23,526 nucleotides of DNA from Fusobacterium_C necrophorum (GTDB lineage: Bacteria; Fusobacteriota; Fusobacteriia; Fusobacteriales; Fusobacteriaceae), in NCBI RefSeq assembly GCF_900104395.1, contig NZ_FMXX01000041.1; one strand, 5' to 3'. The notes under the pieces were generated by a model. The model was not told the DNA's origin. It saw only the letters and a list, made by a program, of their open reading frames with translations, and searched no databases. Shown piece by piece: positions 13,224 through 22,460 of this stretch (position 1 is the stretch's first letter; every line of letters starts with the position of its first letter). A program made the translations under genes and the position numbers.

Positions 13224-16200
13224 TCATTTCCAGTTTTCTTCCGAAGTCTTGATTCCTCTTTTCATTCTATCTCTCAGACTTCCTATCCATTCATAGCTTG
13301 CCGGAAGCAACAAAAGAGTCAAAAAGGTTGAGAAAGTCATTCCGAACATAACGGAAATTCCCAGTCCTTGATAGACTTCACTCCCTTCTCCCAATCCCAA
13401 TGAGAGAGGAAGCATTCCAAAGATAGTGGTAAGGCTTGTCAATAAAATCGGACGTAAACGAAGACTGCAAGCTTTTTGAATTGCCTCTTGTCGGGAATTT
13501 CCTTTCTTTTCTTCCTGCTGAATAAAGTCCAGTAAGACAATGGCATTGTTTACCACAATTCCAATCAACAAAATAATTCCAACCATAGCTACCGCATCCA
13601 TGGTATGTCTTGTAATCAAGAAACCAAGAATCACACCGACCAAAGCAAATGGAATACTTCCCATGACAAGGAAAGGAAACAATAAGCTTTCAAATTGGGC
13701 TGCCAACAGAGCATAAATCAGAAATAGAGAAAGAAAAAAAGTAAGCAGTAAATCTTTCATCATCTTCTGCATTTTTTCAGCCTCTCCTCCCCAACGATAT
13801 TGAATGGAGGAGTCCTGATTTTTTTCCTGAAAAATACGAACAAACTCCTTCTGAATCTTTCGCATTCCCCGTCCCGCATCGTTTGCATAGAGACTCACTC
13901 GATACAGTCTATTTGTTTTATCAATGCTGAGAGAATGTTCGCTTTCCTGAAAATCTACTATTTCCTGTAGACTCACAAAGGATTTTTCAGCTATTTTTAC
14001 TTTCAGATTTTTTAATTGTTCCAAAGATTTTCTGGCTTCTTTCGGAAGTCGAATCAATACTTCCACTTCTTCATTTCCGTCTTTGATGCTGATGCTGTTG
14101 TTCCGATCGCCTCCCAGTAGAAAATAACTGATACTTTGCTCCAAGTTTCTGACATCTCCTCCCAAAGCTTCCAATTTTTCTCTGCGAAATAAAATTTGTA
14201 TTTCTTTTCCACCGGAATCCAGACTGGAGCTGATATCGGAAATTCCTTGTATCTTCGGAAGTTTTTCCTGCATTTGATAAGCAATTCGTTTCAAACTCTC
14301 CGGTTGCGTCCCTATCATTTGAAATTCCACATCTTTCTTCGGTTTCCCTTTCGCATATTCATAGAAAAAAGTGCTTCTGATATCGGGAATTTTCTCTATT
14401 TCTCGACGAACTGTTTCCACCACCTCGAAAAGACTTTTCTCTCTTTCTCCTTTCGAGCCAATGTCAACATTTAAAGAAATGGTTCCTTCCCGTTTTTGAA
14501 GAATGGAAAAGTAACTTTTCGTATGTGCTTCCTTTTTCACAATATCTTCCATTCTCCTCCTCAATTCTTCTATTTTCTCCAAGTCACTTCCTTTCTTAAA
14601 TTCCGCTATCACAGAATAGTATCCGTAATCCTGTTTCGTCATAAAGGCGAATCTGATATAACGAAGCCCCGCTCCGATAATGAAAAAACTCAAAAAGAAA
14701 GAAGCCAAAACCATTCTTCCTCGATATTTTAAAAAGAATTTCAAGATTTTCTGATATATTTTTTGGACTCTGCGAAAATATTTCCCTCCGCTTTGTAAGA
14801 GATTTCTTCTGTCAAAGAACTGAGCGGATAACATGGGAATTAAGCTAAGCGACACGATAAGGGCGGCAAGATTGGAAAAAATAATCGCCCAAACCATCTC
14901 TTGAAACATTTCCTTCATAATTCCTTCCGTGAAAACAATCGGAAGAAAGACGATGACACTCGTGAGAGTGGAGGCAAGAATCGAAGAAAAAACTTCTTTT
15001 GTTCCGATAAAAGAAGCTTTTTTCACATCTTTTTCCTCTTCCTGAACATGTCTATAAATATTGTCCACGACAACCACAGCATTGTCTGTAAGCATTCCCA
15101 CTCCGATAGCAAGCCCCATTAAAGAAATTAAATTCAAAGTGGCGTTCATTCTTTTCAACAGAAAAAAAGTAATCGAAATTGCGAGAGGAAAAGCAATTGT
15201 GATAATCAAGGTGACCTTTTTATTTTTCAAAAAAAGCCAGAGAAAAAGACTTGCTAAAAGCAATCCCTGCAAAGCACTTTTTCCAACGGTATAAATTGAT
15301 TTTTGAATACTGTCTGCGGAATCAAATATCTTTTTATATTCCATATTGGAGGGCATGGTCTTTTTCATTCTATGAAGAAGTGTCATAATCTTTTGATTGA
15401 TTTCCACAGTGCTTCCGTCCGCCGATTTTGAAATGGCTATTGTGGTAGCAGGATTTCCGTTATGAAAGCCCAGATTGATGACATCCTCTTGAGAAATGAC
15501 CACTTTGGCAATATCTTTCAAACGAAGAGTATTTCCATTGGCATGAAGAATAATATTTTCATATTCTGAAACAGTTTTTAACTCTCCAAGAGCTTGAATC
15601 ATGTATTCTTCTCTTCCATTCATCAGAGTACCCATAGGAAAGACCACGGAGGATTCTCGTATTTTTTGATAAAGCTCCATAGGACTTAGATTAAAGTTCG
15701 CCAATGTAATCGGATTTACTTGGATTTGTATCTGCTTTTTAAGAGCTCCTAAAATAGTCACTTCCGCAACTCCGGGAATGCTTTCCAAATTAGGTTTTAC
15801 ATGCTCTTCCAGATAGGAAGACAATTCTTTTTCATTCGGAGAAGTAAAGGTCAAAAAGAGAGTAAAGGCTCCCGTTCCCATCTCCATTTTTTTCACCAAT
15901 GAATTTTTGGCGGAATTCGGTAAGTCATTTCGAATTTGAAAGATTTCCCTTTGAATTTCCATGACCTTATTCTCGATATTCGTCCCATATTCAAATTCGA
16001 CAGAAATCAAAGAATTTTCATAGCTGGAACTGGAAGAAATATTCTCGACTCCCTCGATGTTCGGAAGTACTTTTTCAATTTTATTACTGATTTGTTTCTC
16101 CACATCCTGTGCGGATGCTCCCGGCCAGTGTGTTGTAATTTTTACCACAGGGTATTCCATATTGGGCAGCAATTCCGTTTTCATATCGAACAAAGAAAAG

Positions 16201-16277
16201 AGTCCTAAAAGAAATAAGCTTAAAAAAATCATACTGACGGCAATCGGTTTTCGTATCGAAACTTCTATCCATTTCAT
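13224..16277 (-). CDS. RND-family multidrug efflux permease (HAE1/AcrB-like)
   Basis: Encodes 1017 residues, the size of AcrB-type pumps. TM1 lies at about 11-31, followed by the porter motif MEYPVVKITTHWPGASAQDV and the EGVENISS segment; the duplicated halves each have one large periplasmic loop. In TM4 the sequence GMLTDNAVVVVDN keeps the first proton-relay Asp (398) but has Asn (399) where AcrB has the second. TM10 has GIVVNNAIVLLDF (Asn910-Asn911) where AcrB has its Lys region. This VDN/NN pattern is common in the SwrC-like branch, so it is a subfamily trait rather than damage. It works as a trimer with the adaptor and the outer-membrane channel encoded just upstream. The start overlaps the adaptor stop by four bases (ATGA). 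Confidence 0.95.
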   Translation of the reverse strand: MKWIEVSIRKPIAVSMIFLSLFLLGLFSLFDMKTELLPNMEYPVVKITTHWPGASAQDVEKQISNKIEKVLPNIEGVENISSSSSYENSLISVEFEYGTNIENKVMEIQREIFQIRNDLPNSAKNSLVKKMEMGTGAFTLFLTFTSPNEKELSSYLEEHVKPNLESIPGVAEVTILGALKKQIQIQVNPITLANFNLSPMELYQKIRESSVVFPMGTLMNGREEYMIQALGELKTVSEYENIILHANGNTLRLKDIAKVVISQEDVINLGFHNGNPATTIAISKSADGSTVEINQKIMTLLHRMKKTMPSNMEYKKIFDSADSIQKSIYTVGKSALQGLLLASLFLWLFLKNKKVTLIITIAFPLAISITFFLLKRMNATLNLISLMGLAIGVGMLTDNAVVVVDNIYRHVQEEEKDVKKASFIGTKEVFSSILASTLTSVIVFLPIVFTEGIMKEMFQEMVWAIIFSNLAALIVSLSLIPMLSAQFFDRRNLLQSGGKYFRRVQKIYQKILKFFLKYRGRMVLASFFLSFFIIGAGLRYIRFAFMTKQDYGYYSVIAEFKKGSDLEKIEELRRRMEDIVKKEAHTKSYFSILQKREGTISLNVDIGSKGEREKSLFEVVETVRREIEKIPDIRSTFFYEYAKGKPKKDVEFQMIGTQPESLKRIAYQMQEKLPKIQGISDISSSLDSGGKEIQILFRREKLEALGGDVRNLEQSISYFLLGGDRNNSISIKDGNEEVEVLIRLPKEARKSLEQLKNLKVKIAEKSFVSLQEIVDFQESEHSLSIDKTNRLYRVSLYANDAGRGMRKIQKEFVRIFQEKNQDSSIQYRWGGEAEKMQKMMKDLLLTFFLSLFLIYALLAAQFESLLFPFLVMGSIPFALVGVILGFLITRHTMDAVAMVGIILLIGIVVNNAIVLLDFIQQEEKKGNSRQEAIQKACSLRLRPILLTSLTTIFGMLPLSLGLGEGSEVYQGLGISVMFGMTFSTFLTLLLLPASYEWIGSLRDRMKRGIKTSEENWK

Positions 16278-17383
16278 AGCTCTTCTCCTTTCTTCGTTTT
16301 TCCTTCCCCCATATGAGTTTTCCTCTCTTCTCGTACTTCCTCTCCATCCTGCAAACCGAATAATCCTTTTACGACAACTCGATCTCCTTCCTGAATCTCC
16401 TCGGAAATGATTTCTGTATATTCTCCGCTTTCAGCTCCTGTTTGGACTTCGATTCTGACTGCCTTTCCCTCCACAATTTTGAAAAGATAGGGGATTAAAT
16501 TTCGAATAAAAATTGCTTCCTTTGGAACGGATAAAACCTCTTTCCTTTCGACCGGCAGCTGAATGGAAGCATACATACCATCCTTAAGCTCTCCTCTTTC
16601 GTTCGAGAGTAGCAATTTTGTCATAAAGTTCTTTGTATTTGGCTCCGCTATCGGATTGATTTCTTCTATCGTCGCCTCATATTCCTTCCCCAAACTTTCT
16701 ACCCACAGCTTTACGTGACTGCCTTCTCCCAGCTTGGAAACATATTCTCCCGGCAATCCGATGTAAGCTTGCATCTCACTATCGTTCAAAACAGTGAAAA
16801 CCTCTTCCTTCGCTTTGACATAATTGCCCTCCTTTCCGAATAAATTTCCAATCACTCCGCTAATATCCGCCCGTCTTTGTAATTTATCATAATCACTTTT
16901 TGCACTTTGGAACAAAGCTTTTGCAGCCTCGTACTGTCCTTTGGCTGCCACATATGAATTTTCATAATTCACATACTCCAAATGAGATACCAGAGCTTTC
17001 TCATACAACTGCCGAAATTTACGATAGTTTCCCTCTGCAATTTGATAAGATAATTTTGTACTTTGTAAATTTGCCAGAGCTTGTAAATAGGAAGCCTTGG
17101 TTCCCGCATCCGAAAAACGTATGACCAAGTCTCCTTTTTTCACAAAATCTCCATTTTTTTTATAAATCTTTTCAATGCTTCCTCCCTTTTCCGTGCTGTG
17201 TCTTACCTTTTCTTTCGGCTCCAAAACGGCATCTGATTCAAAAGTTTGGAAGAGTTCATGGAATGTGATTCTTTCACTGACAACATTTTTGACAGGAGTA
17301 TTCACTTCCTCCTCCGTTTTCTTTTCACAGGCTGTCCACAAAAATATTCCGAGCAGCAATCCCCTTATGATTATTTTCTTCAT
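16274..17383 (-). CDS. RND efflux periplasmic adaptor (membrane-fusion) lipoprotein
   Basis: Encodes 369 residues with AGGAGGAAGCT before the ATG. The N-terminus (MKKIIIRGLLLGIFLWTAC) ends in a cysteine at 19, fitting lipidation, although Trp at -3 makes the lipobox atypical. The order is that of HlyD/AcrA proteins: a lipoyl half-motif (KGGSIEKIYKKNGDFVKKGD near 65-85), a helical hairpin (about 95-170, LANLQSTKLSYQIAEGNYRK), the second lipoyl half, a beta-barrel (GLPGEYVSKLGEGSHVKLWV) and the membrane-proximal domain (VPKEAIFIRNLIPYLFKI). It bridges the RND permease and the TolC-like channel. It lies 9 bases after the channel gene and overlaps the permease gene, so the three form one operon. 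Confidence 0.93.
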   Translation of the reverse strand: MKKIIIRGLLLGIFLWTACEKKTEEEVNTPVKNVVSERITFHELFQTFESDAVLEPKEKVRHSTEKGGSIEKIYKKNGDFVKKGDLVIRFSDAGTKASYLQALANLQSTKLSYQIAEGNYRKFRQLYEKALVSHLEYVNYENSYVAAKGQYEAAKALFQSAKSDYDKLQRRADISGVIGNLFGKEGNYVKAKEEVFTVLNDSEMQAYIGLPGEYVSKLGEGSHVKLWVESLGKEYEATIEEINPIAEPNTKNFMTKLLLSNERGELKDGMYASIQLPVERKEVLSVPKEAIFIRNLIPYLFKIVEGKAVRIEVQTGAESGEYTEIISEEIQEGDRVVVKGLFGLQDGEEVREERKTHMGEGKTKKGEEL

Positions 17384-17392
17384 AGCTTCCTC

Positions 17393-18664
17393 CTATACTA
17401 ACAATGATTGATAATATTCAAATGCATAATAATACTCCAATTCTGTTTGATAATAGCTGACTTTAGCTTCTCGCAACTGTTTTTCGGAATCCAAATAATC
17501 TACTACGGAAATCAGACCGGCATCATACTTTTCCTGTTCCATTTGAAAATTCAATTCTGCCGTTTCCAAAGCTTTCGTTTTGGAGTCTCGCAAGATTTCC
17601 AAACGACATAAGTCCAAATAAGCCTTTCGAAGTTTCAAGCGAAGAGAGTCTTCTACTTCTTTTTGGGAAAATTCTTGTGCCTCCTTTTCCAAAGTCGCAA
17701 CTTTGTAGCTATCATATTCCCTTCCAAAAGAGAAAAGCTTCCAACGAACTTCCACACCGCCAATCCATTCCATGTCTTTCCTACTTTGATTGAAAGTTCT
17801 TCTTTCTCCCACATTTTCATAACTTGCAAAGAGATTGATTTCAGGCAACATTTCTCCCGCTCTTCCCCTTTGCTCCGCTTTTGCAATTTCCAGTCGATAT
17901 TTTGCCGACAATACCGACATACTTGTTTCCATTGCCTGTTTCCTATCCTTTTCAAAATCAATCTTGGCACTGCATTGCTTGGGAACAAAAAATTCCTGAA
18001 TTTCTATTTTCTCATCCTTAAAAAGTCCCATTTGAATTTTTAAGTTTTCCATTTGCACTTCTATCTCATTTTTTGCCTTCTCCATTTGAGATTCTACCGA
18101 TAATAGATGATATTCCGTTTTCAATAAATCTGTTCTTGTAATCAGTTGCAGCTCAAGTTGTACTTTCTGTTTTTCATATCGTTGCTCCAATTGTTTTTTT
18201 GAATATCTCAAGGCTTCCAATTCCTTCTTGGCTCTTATGATATGAGAGTAGATTTGAATGGTTTTTAATCTTGTTTCTATTTTTTTCTGTAGATACTCTA
18301 TTTCAAAAAGACTTTCATAATACTTTGCTCCTTGTATTTCGGCAACAATACTTCCTCCTTGAAAGAGAGGCTGTGTAAGAGTAACGGATTGACGATAGCC
18401 TATCTTTTCTCCTTGCTTTTCCGTTCTGTTTTTTGCCTGCATTCTTTCATATTCACTTTGCTGATAGCTTCCTGAATATACAAGGCTTGGCAGAGCTTTT
18501 TTTATGGCTTGCTTTGCTTTAATTTTGGAGGAGAGGAATTTTTTTTCAGCAATTTGCACTTCTCTACTGTGCTTCAAGGCTCTCGCAATCGCTTCCTCCA
18601 GAGTGATCTCTCCGGCAAACAGGACAGTCCCTGTTAAAAAAAATATGGCTGCTATTTTTTTCAT
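17393..18664 (-). CDS. TolC-like outer-membrane efflux channel
   Basis: Encodes 423 residues from ATG 18664, chosen because AAAGGAG lies six bases before it; tandem ATGs (18667, 18664) make the exact start uncertain by one residue. An in-frame upstream ATG at 18706 would add 14 residues, place the start inside the dyad at 18691 and hide the signal peptide. The signal peptide is MKKIAAIFFLTGTVLFAG. Two outer-membrane efflux repeats follow: the first starts EITLEEAIARALKHSREVQI, with the VTLTQPLFQGG element near 105. The second starts MSVLSAKYRLEIAKAEQRGR, with the matching RWKLFSFGRE element, and ends with EQEKYDAGLISVVDYLDSEK. Long helices form the periplasmic tunnel. It completes the tripartite pump with the adaptor and permease. 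Confidence 0.93.
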   Translation of the reverse strand: MKKIAAIFFLTGTVLFAGEITLEEAIARALKHSREVQIAEKKFLSSKIKAKQAIKKALPSLVYSGSYQQSEYERMQAKNRTEKQGEKIGYRQSVTLTQPLFQGGSIVAEIQGAKYYESLFEIEYLQKKIETRLKTIQIYSHIIRAKKELEALRYSKKQLEQRYEKQKVQLELQLITRTDLLKTEYHLLSVESQMEKAKNEIEVQMENLKIQMGLFKDEKIEIQEFFVPKQCSAKIDFEKDRKQAMETSMSVLSAKYRLEIAKAEQRGRAGEMLPEINLFASYENVGERRTFNQSRKDMEWIGGVEVRWKLFSFGREYDSYKVATLEKEAQEFSQKEVEDSLRLKLRKAYLDLCRLEILRDSKTKALETAELNFQMEQEKYDAGLISVVDYLDSEKQLREAKVSYYQTELEYYYAFEYYQSLLV

Positions 18665-18690
18665 CATTTTCTCCTTTCTCCTTTTTAAAT

Positions 18691-18706
18691 TTGAATAAAT
18701 ATTCAA
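18691..18706. promoter_or_regulatory. 16-bp dyad TTGAATA-AA-TATTCAA, candidate repressor site
   Basis: A 7-2-7 inverted repeat (perfect arms) lies 27 bases ahead of the outer-membrane-channel start, just downstream of a -10-like TAAATA on the minus strand. It is placed where a bound repressor would block transcription. Its TTGAAT/ATTCAA ends recur near the ABC pair and tetR starts, so TetR is the suggested binder. Confidence 0.4.
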
Positions 18707-18805
18707 TATTTAGCCGAATTTTTTTACTTTTACCAAAGTTGCTCATCCTATCTTTTTTCCTTTTTTCATGAAAGGAGATACTGTTTCTACAATACCCCCG
18801 CTCTT

Positions 18806-20524
18806 TCAAAGTATGGATCCCTCATACTGTGCTTTCCACAATTTTGCATAATAAGCATTTTTTTTCAAAAGCTCTTCATGCTTTCCTCTTTCCAGCAAGT
18901 TGCCTTTTTGAAATACAAGAATTTGGTCGGCTTTCTGAATAGTCTTTAAATGATGAGCAATCACAAGAACCGTTCTGTTTTTAGCAAGTTCCGTGATAGC
19001 ATCCTGTATCAAAGATTCATTGATAGGGTCAACGTTGCTTGTCATTTCATCCAGAATTAAAATTGGGGCATCCTTAAGAAAAGCTCTTGCAATAGATATT
19101 CTTTGTCTTTGCCCACCTGAAAGCAGCCCTCCGTTTTCTCCAATATCCGTTTCATATCCTTTCGGCAAACTCATAATAAAGTCATGTATTCTTGCTTTCC
19201 TTGCCGCTTCCATGATTTCTTCTTTTGTTGCTCCTTTTTTCCCTACTCTGATATTTTCTTCCACACTATTATCAAACAACTGTACATTTTGCATAACAAT
19301 ACTGATACGATCCAAAAGTTCATCATATGGAATTTCTCTTATATCAATTCCTCCAAGTGTAATTTTTCCTTTCTCTACATCGTAAAATCTTAACAGCAGA
19401 TTTGTTATAGTCGTCTTACCTGAACCTGATTCTCCAACAAGTGCTGTCATCGTGTTTTCATCAATATCAAAGCTCAAGTTCTCCATTTTGAACTCATCTT
19501 TTTCATAAGAAAAATCAATATTTTCAAAGGCTATATTATTCCTCTTTGGAATAATACCGTCTATCTTATCCGGTATGACATCTGCATATAAAATTCTTCC
19601 TAATCGTTCATAAGAATCTACTGCCGAGATATAATACATATAATGTTGTTCCATCGAGGCAAAAGGCTTATAGAACTCCTTTGAAATCACAGCAAAGATA
19701 AGAAAATGAAATATTTTCAGATTACCGTTTATTACCAATACAACTCCCGATATAAGAAGCGATAAATATCCCATATCAAGTAAAAATCCGAATATGGATA
19801 ATTGTTTTGCCTTAAATCTTGAAGCTGCTTTGCTTGTTTCTCCAAATTTCCTTGTTCTTACTGTCAGTTCGTCATCTAAACTTTTATTGTTAGAAAAGCT
19901 CTTTAATACAGGTATCCCTCTAACATATTCCACAAATAAACTGACCATATCCAAAAGAGCGGAATTATTTTTGTTCTCGATTTTCTTGGACTGATTTATG
20001 CTCATCGCTAAAAATACAAGTGCAATAGGAACAGATACTGCCATGATCAGTGCCGACTTTATATCAATGCTTGCAAGACCGATGAATACTACTATCGCTA
20101 TTAAAAAATCTCCAAACATTCTTGACCACATATGCCCCACAACCATAGACATATTGTCAACATCCTTATGAAGTATTGTATTTATCTCACCAAGTCTTTC
20201 CTTGCTATAAAATCCTAAACTGAATTTTTTCAGCTTAATAATCATTTGTTCTCTAATCTGCTGAACAATATCAAAACCCGCACTATGCTTTTTCATATCC
20301 GCAAGCATATTACAGATGCCTTTGAATACAACAAGCACTGCAATCGCAATAAAATATTGATATAGTCTTTCTAAACTTGTTCCGTCAAAGATTTGGAAGA
20401 GGATAGAAAAGACAATAACAATCATAGCGATGGAACTTAGTCCATAGAGAGCAAAAAATATGCTTGATATGACTAAATCTCTCTTGCCTATTTTGGTAAG
20501 CAGTTTTAACATCTCCCTAAACAT
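18806..20524 (-). CDS. ABC half-transporter (exporter fold), second subunit of the TetR-linked pair
   Basis: Encodes 572 residues. The ATG overlaps the end of the partner gene by 8 bases, with GAGGTGATA inside it. Six membrane helices occupy about 15-300, with the coupling segment VSLFVEYVRGIPVLKSFSNN. The ATPase has Walker A GESGSGKTT (364-372), signature LSGGQRQRIS, Walker B ILILDEMT with the catalytic Glu, an unusual D-loop SNVDPIN, and IAHHLKTI with His followed by His rather than Arg. The C-terminus reads YYAKLWKAQYEG, akin to the other pair in this window. It is likely a heterodimer with the 22256 gene in the inner membrane. Substrate and direction are unknown; control by a TetR gene and adjacency to an RND pump favour drug or toxic-compound export, while the family resemblance to YbtPQ/IrtAB leaves metallophore transport open. 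Confidence 0.92.
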   Translation of the reverse strand: MFREMLKLLTKIGKRDLVISSIFFALYGLSSIAMIVIVFSILFQIFDGTSLERLYQYFIAIAVLVVFKGICNMLADMKKHSAGFDIVQQIREQMIIKLKKFSLGFYSKERLGEINTILHKDVDNMSMVVGHMWSRMFGDFLIAIVVFIGLASIDIKSALIMAVSVPIALVFLAMSINQSKKIENKNNSALLDMVSLFVEYVRGIPVLKSFSNNKSLDDELTVRTRKFGETSKAASRFKAKQLSIFGFLLDMGYLSLLISGVVLVINGNLKIFHFLIFAVISKEFYKPFASMEQHYMYYISAVDSYERLGRILYADVIPDKIDGIIPKRNNIAFENIDFSYEKDEFKMENLSFDIDENTMTALVGESGSGKTTITNLLLRFYDVEKGKITLGGIDIREIPYDELLDRISIVMQNVQLFDNSVEENIRVGKKGATKEEIMEAARKARIHDFIMSLPKGYETDIGENGGLLSGGQRQRISIARAFLKDAPILILDEMTSNVDPINESLIQDAITELAKNRTVLVIAHHLKTIQKADQILVFQKGNLLERGKHEELLKKNAYYAKLWKAQYEGSIL

Positions 20525-22256
20525 TTTCTGTTATCACCTCTTTCAAATTCCATCTGTCGACCTTGTTTTGAGCTTCCACCATCTCACGATAAAAATCACA
20601 ACGCTTCATCAGTTCTTCATGCCTTCCTGTATCGAGAACAAGCCCTTTATCCATAACAATAATTTGATCCGAATTTCTAATTGTATTTAAGTGATGAGCG
20701 ATGGTAATGACAGTTTTGTTCTTACTTAAATCGTCAATGGCTTCACTAATGAACTTTTCATTCTCACTGTCCACTGCTGCCATTGCTTCATCCAGTATAA
20801 GAATAGGGGCATTTTTCAGTATCATTCTGGCAATGGAAATCCTTTGTTTTTCCCCTCCCGAAAGTTTCATTCCCATTTCTCCAATTCTTGTATCATATCC
20901 ATTTGGCAATCTTTTTATAAAATCATGGCACCTCGCTTTCTGTGCGGCTTCTATCACTTCTTCTTTCGTGGCTCCCGCTTTCCCGATAGCTATATTTTCA
21001 AAAATACTGAAATCAAAAAGAATAACTTCCTGCTGAACACTTCCTATCAAGGCGGATATACTCTCCTGAGTATACTTCTTTATCTCTTTCCCTCCTATCT
21101 TAATCTCTCCGCTATCGACATCCCAAAATCCCATCAGTAAATTGGATATGGTACTTTTTCCACAACCGCTTGCTCCCACGAAAGCATTCAGACTATTTTT
21201 CTTAAAAATAAGATTGATATCTCTTAATTGAAAACTATCTTTTTTATATGCAAAGTTCACATCTTTCAATTCTATCTCCCCAAATTCCAAGCTTTCCTCT
21301 CTCTTTTCTTTTGGAAGAGGAAGAAGTAAAATTGTTCCGATTGCCTTGAGGGATTCTTTAAAAACAATTGAAAAATGTTGTAAAGTAGCAGTCTTGCTTA
21401 TAGAGGCGGTAAATGCAGAAGATAGTATAATTGCCAGAATAAATTTAGCTGTTGTTATATCTCCATGGTAAAGAAAGATACTTCCCAAAATCATAACGAC
21501 AACCACTCCAATTTCCATGAAAATATCAATGAGTCCCATGGGAATGGTAACGGCTCCCATACTTTTTTTCACCCAATAAACATACTCTCTTGCTGTCTTT
21601 AATGTTCTTTCACTGATTGCTTCTTCTTTTGCAAAAGCCTTAAGCACGGAAATATTTTTCACATATTCCATCAGTTCTTCTCTCATTCTGTTTTCATGAT
21701 TAAAATAAATCCCGAAATTTTTATTCATCGTATTCTGAGAAAGAACCTTTACCAAAAACATCAGAGGAACTCCGACAATCATTCCAAGTGCAAGGCGGAA
21801 ATCCACAAAAATCATCGCTATCAAAATAATACTTGGAAGAAGGGTCACTGACATGATTTCAGGGAGACCATGAGCGAGATAAATCTCAACCTGTTCCACA
21901 TCGTGCTGCATAATATTGGTCAGTTCTCCGGTATTATGTTCTTTGAAAAATCCTAAATTCAGTTTCTTCAGATGATTTATTATATTCAGTCTAAGCTTTG
22001 TCAGTGTTTCATAAGCCTTTTCATGTGCAAGTTTTGTAGAAAAATAAGAAAACATTCCTTTTAACAGAAAAGATAGACACATTAGTGAAAAAATATATTT
22101 CAGCTTTTCTATTTTTATATTCTTCGTAATTAAAAAACTGATTAAATAAACAAGTAATACTTGCGGTATTAAGTCAAACACTATTTTGAATCCTAAGGTT
22201 AAATTGGATAAAGTGTTTTTGCCGACAACATTTTTTCTGAATTCCTTTTCAGACAT
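20517..22256 (-). CDS. ABC half-transporter (exporter fold), first subunit of the TetR-linked pair
   Basis: Encodes 579 residues from ATG 22256. AAAGGAG lies eight bases ahead, and a TTG 18 bases upstream would include the ribosome site. The membrane domain spans about 15-300, with the coupling segment EELMEYVKNISVLKAFAKEE. The ATPase has Walker A GASGCGKST (361-369), signature LSGGEKQRIS, Walker B ILILDEAM with D-loop AAVDSEN, and IAHHLNTI. It ends YREMVEAQNKVDRWNLKEVI; the Trp-containing tail also occurs in the 4356 gene (AVNWKIGG), so the two first subunits of the separate pairs are probably paralogues. The stop overlaps the next gene by 8 bases. It follows the tetR gene on the same strand with 204 bases between, containing a MITE-like hairpin and a dyad. 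Confidence 0.92.
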   Translation of the reverse strand: MSEKEFRKNVVGKNTLSNLTLGFKIVFDLIPQVLLVYLISFLITKNIKIEKLKYIFSLMCLSFLLKGMFSYFSTKLAHEKAYETLTKLRLNIINHLKKLNLGFFKEHNTGELTNIMQHDVEQVEIYLAHGLPEIMSVTLLPSIILIAMIFVDFRLALGMIVGVPLMFLVKVLSQNTMNKNFGIYFNHENRMREELMEYVKNISVLKAFAKEEAISERTLKTAREYVYWVKKSMGAVTIPMGLIDIFMEIGVVVVMILGSIFLYHGDITTAKFILAIILSSAFTASISKTATLQHFSIVFKESLKAIGTILLLPLPKEKREESLEFGEIELKDVNFAYKKDSFQLRDINLIFKKNSLNAFVGASGCGKSTISNLLMGFWDVDSGEIKIGGKEIKKYTQESISALIGSVQQEVILFDFSIFENIAIGKAGATKEEVIEAAQKARCHDFIKRLPNGYDTRIGEMGMKLSGGEKQRISIARMILKNAPILILDEAMAAVDSENEKFISEAIDDLSKNKTVITIAHHLNTIRNSDQIIVMDKGLVLDTGRHEELMKRCDFYREMVEAQNKVDRWNLKEVITENV

Positions 22257-22276
22257 ACTAAGCTCTCCTTTCAAAA

Positions 22277-22301
22277 TTGAATAATATTGAATTTAAATTC
22301 A
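22277..22301. promoter_or_regulatory. dyad upstream of the ABC pair, candidate repressor site
   Basis: TGAATTTAAATTCA (22288-22301) is a perfect 14-bp palindrome. It is flanked by a further TTGAATA (22277-22283). It lies about 20-45 bases ahead of the ABC start codon and shares its TGAAT/ATTCA ends with the dyads at 18691 and 23074. Confidence 0.4.
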
Positions 22302-22320
22302 TTTTTATCTCTTAAAATAA

Positions 22321-22403
22321 GGGGCTCTCTCAGAATACGTACTGTATGCTGCACTCTAATCTTGTGTCCAAGATCAGGGGGACAGTATTTTGAGATAGCC
22401 TCC
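22321..22403. mobile_element. MITE-like element or large hairpin between tetR and the ABC pair
   Basis: Sixteen-base arms (22323-22338 with 22385-22400) pair with two mismatches. The plus-strand left arm reads GGCTCTCTCAGAATAC and the right arm ends GAGATAGCC. Inside lies a second hairpin ATCTTG-TGTC-CAAGAT (22359-22374). Ends of the GGCTNTCTCA type recall the terminal repeats of some insertion sequences, and no coding capacity is left. No target duplication is clear. On the minus strand it is followed by CCCCTTATTTT, so it might also slow or end the tetR transcript. Confidence 0.5.
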
Positions 22404-22460
22404 TATAGTGAGAATGATAAGATCTATAACATTGCTTTTATGATATTTATTTTGATTATA

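Noticed and set aside
15084..15086. Asn in place of the second TM4 Asp of the RND permease as a sign of inactivation
   Set aside because: The TDN/VDN form is common in SwrC-like RND pumps and the first Asp is kept, so this is a subfamily trait.
16084..16347. Minus-strand frame overlapping the adaptor/permease junction
   Set aside because: It lies entirely within two well-supported genes in another frame, and its residues match no family.
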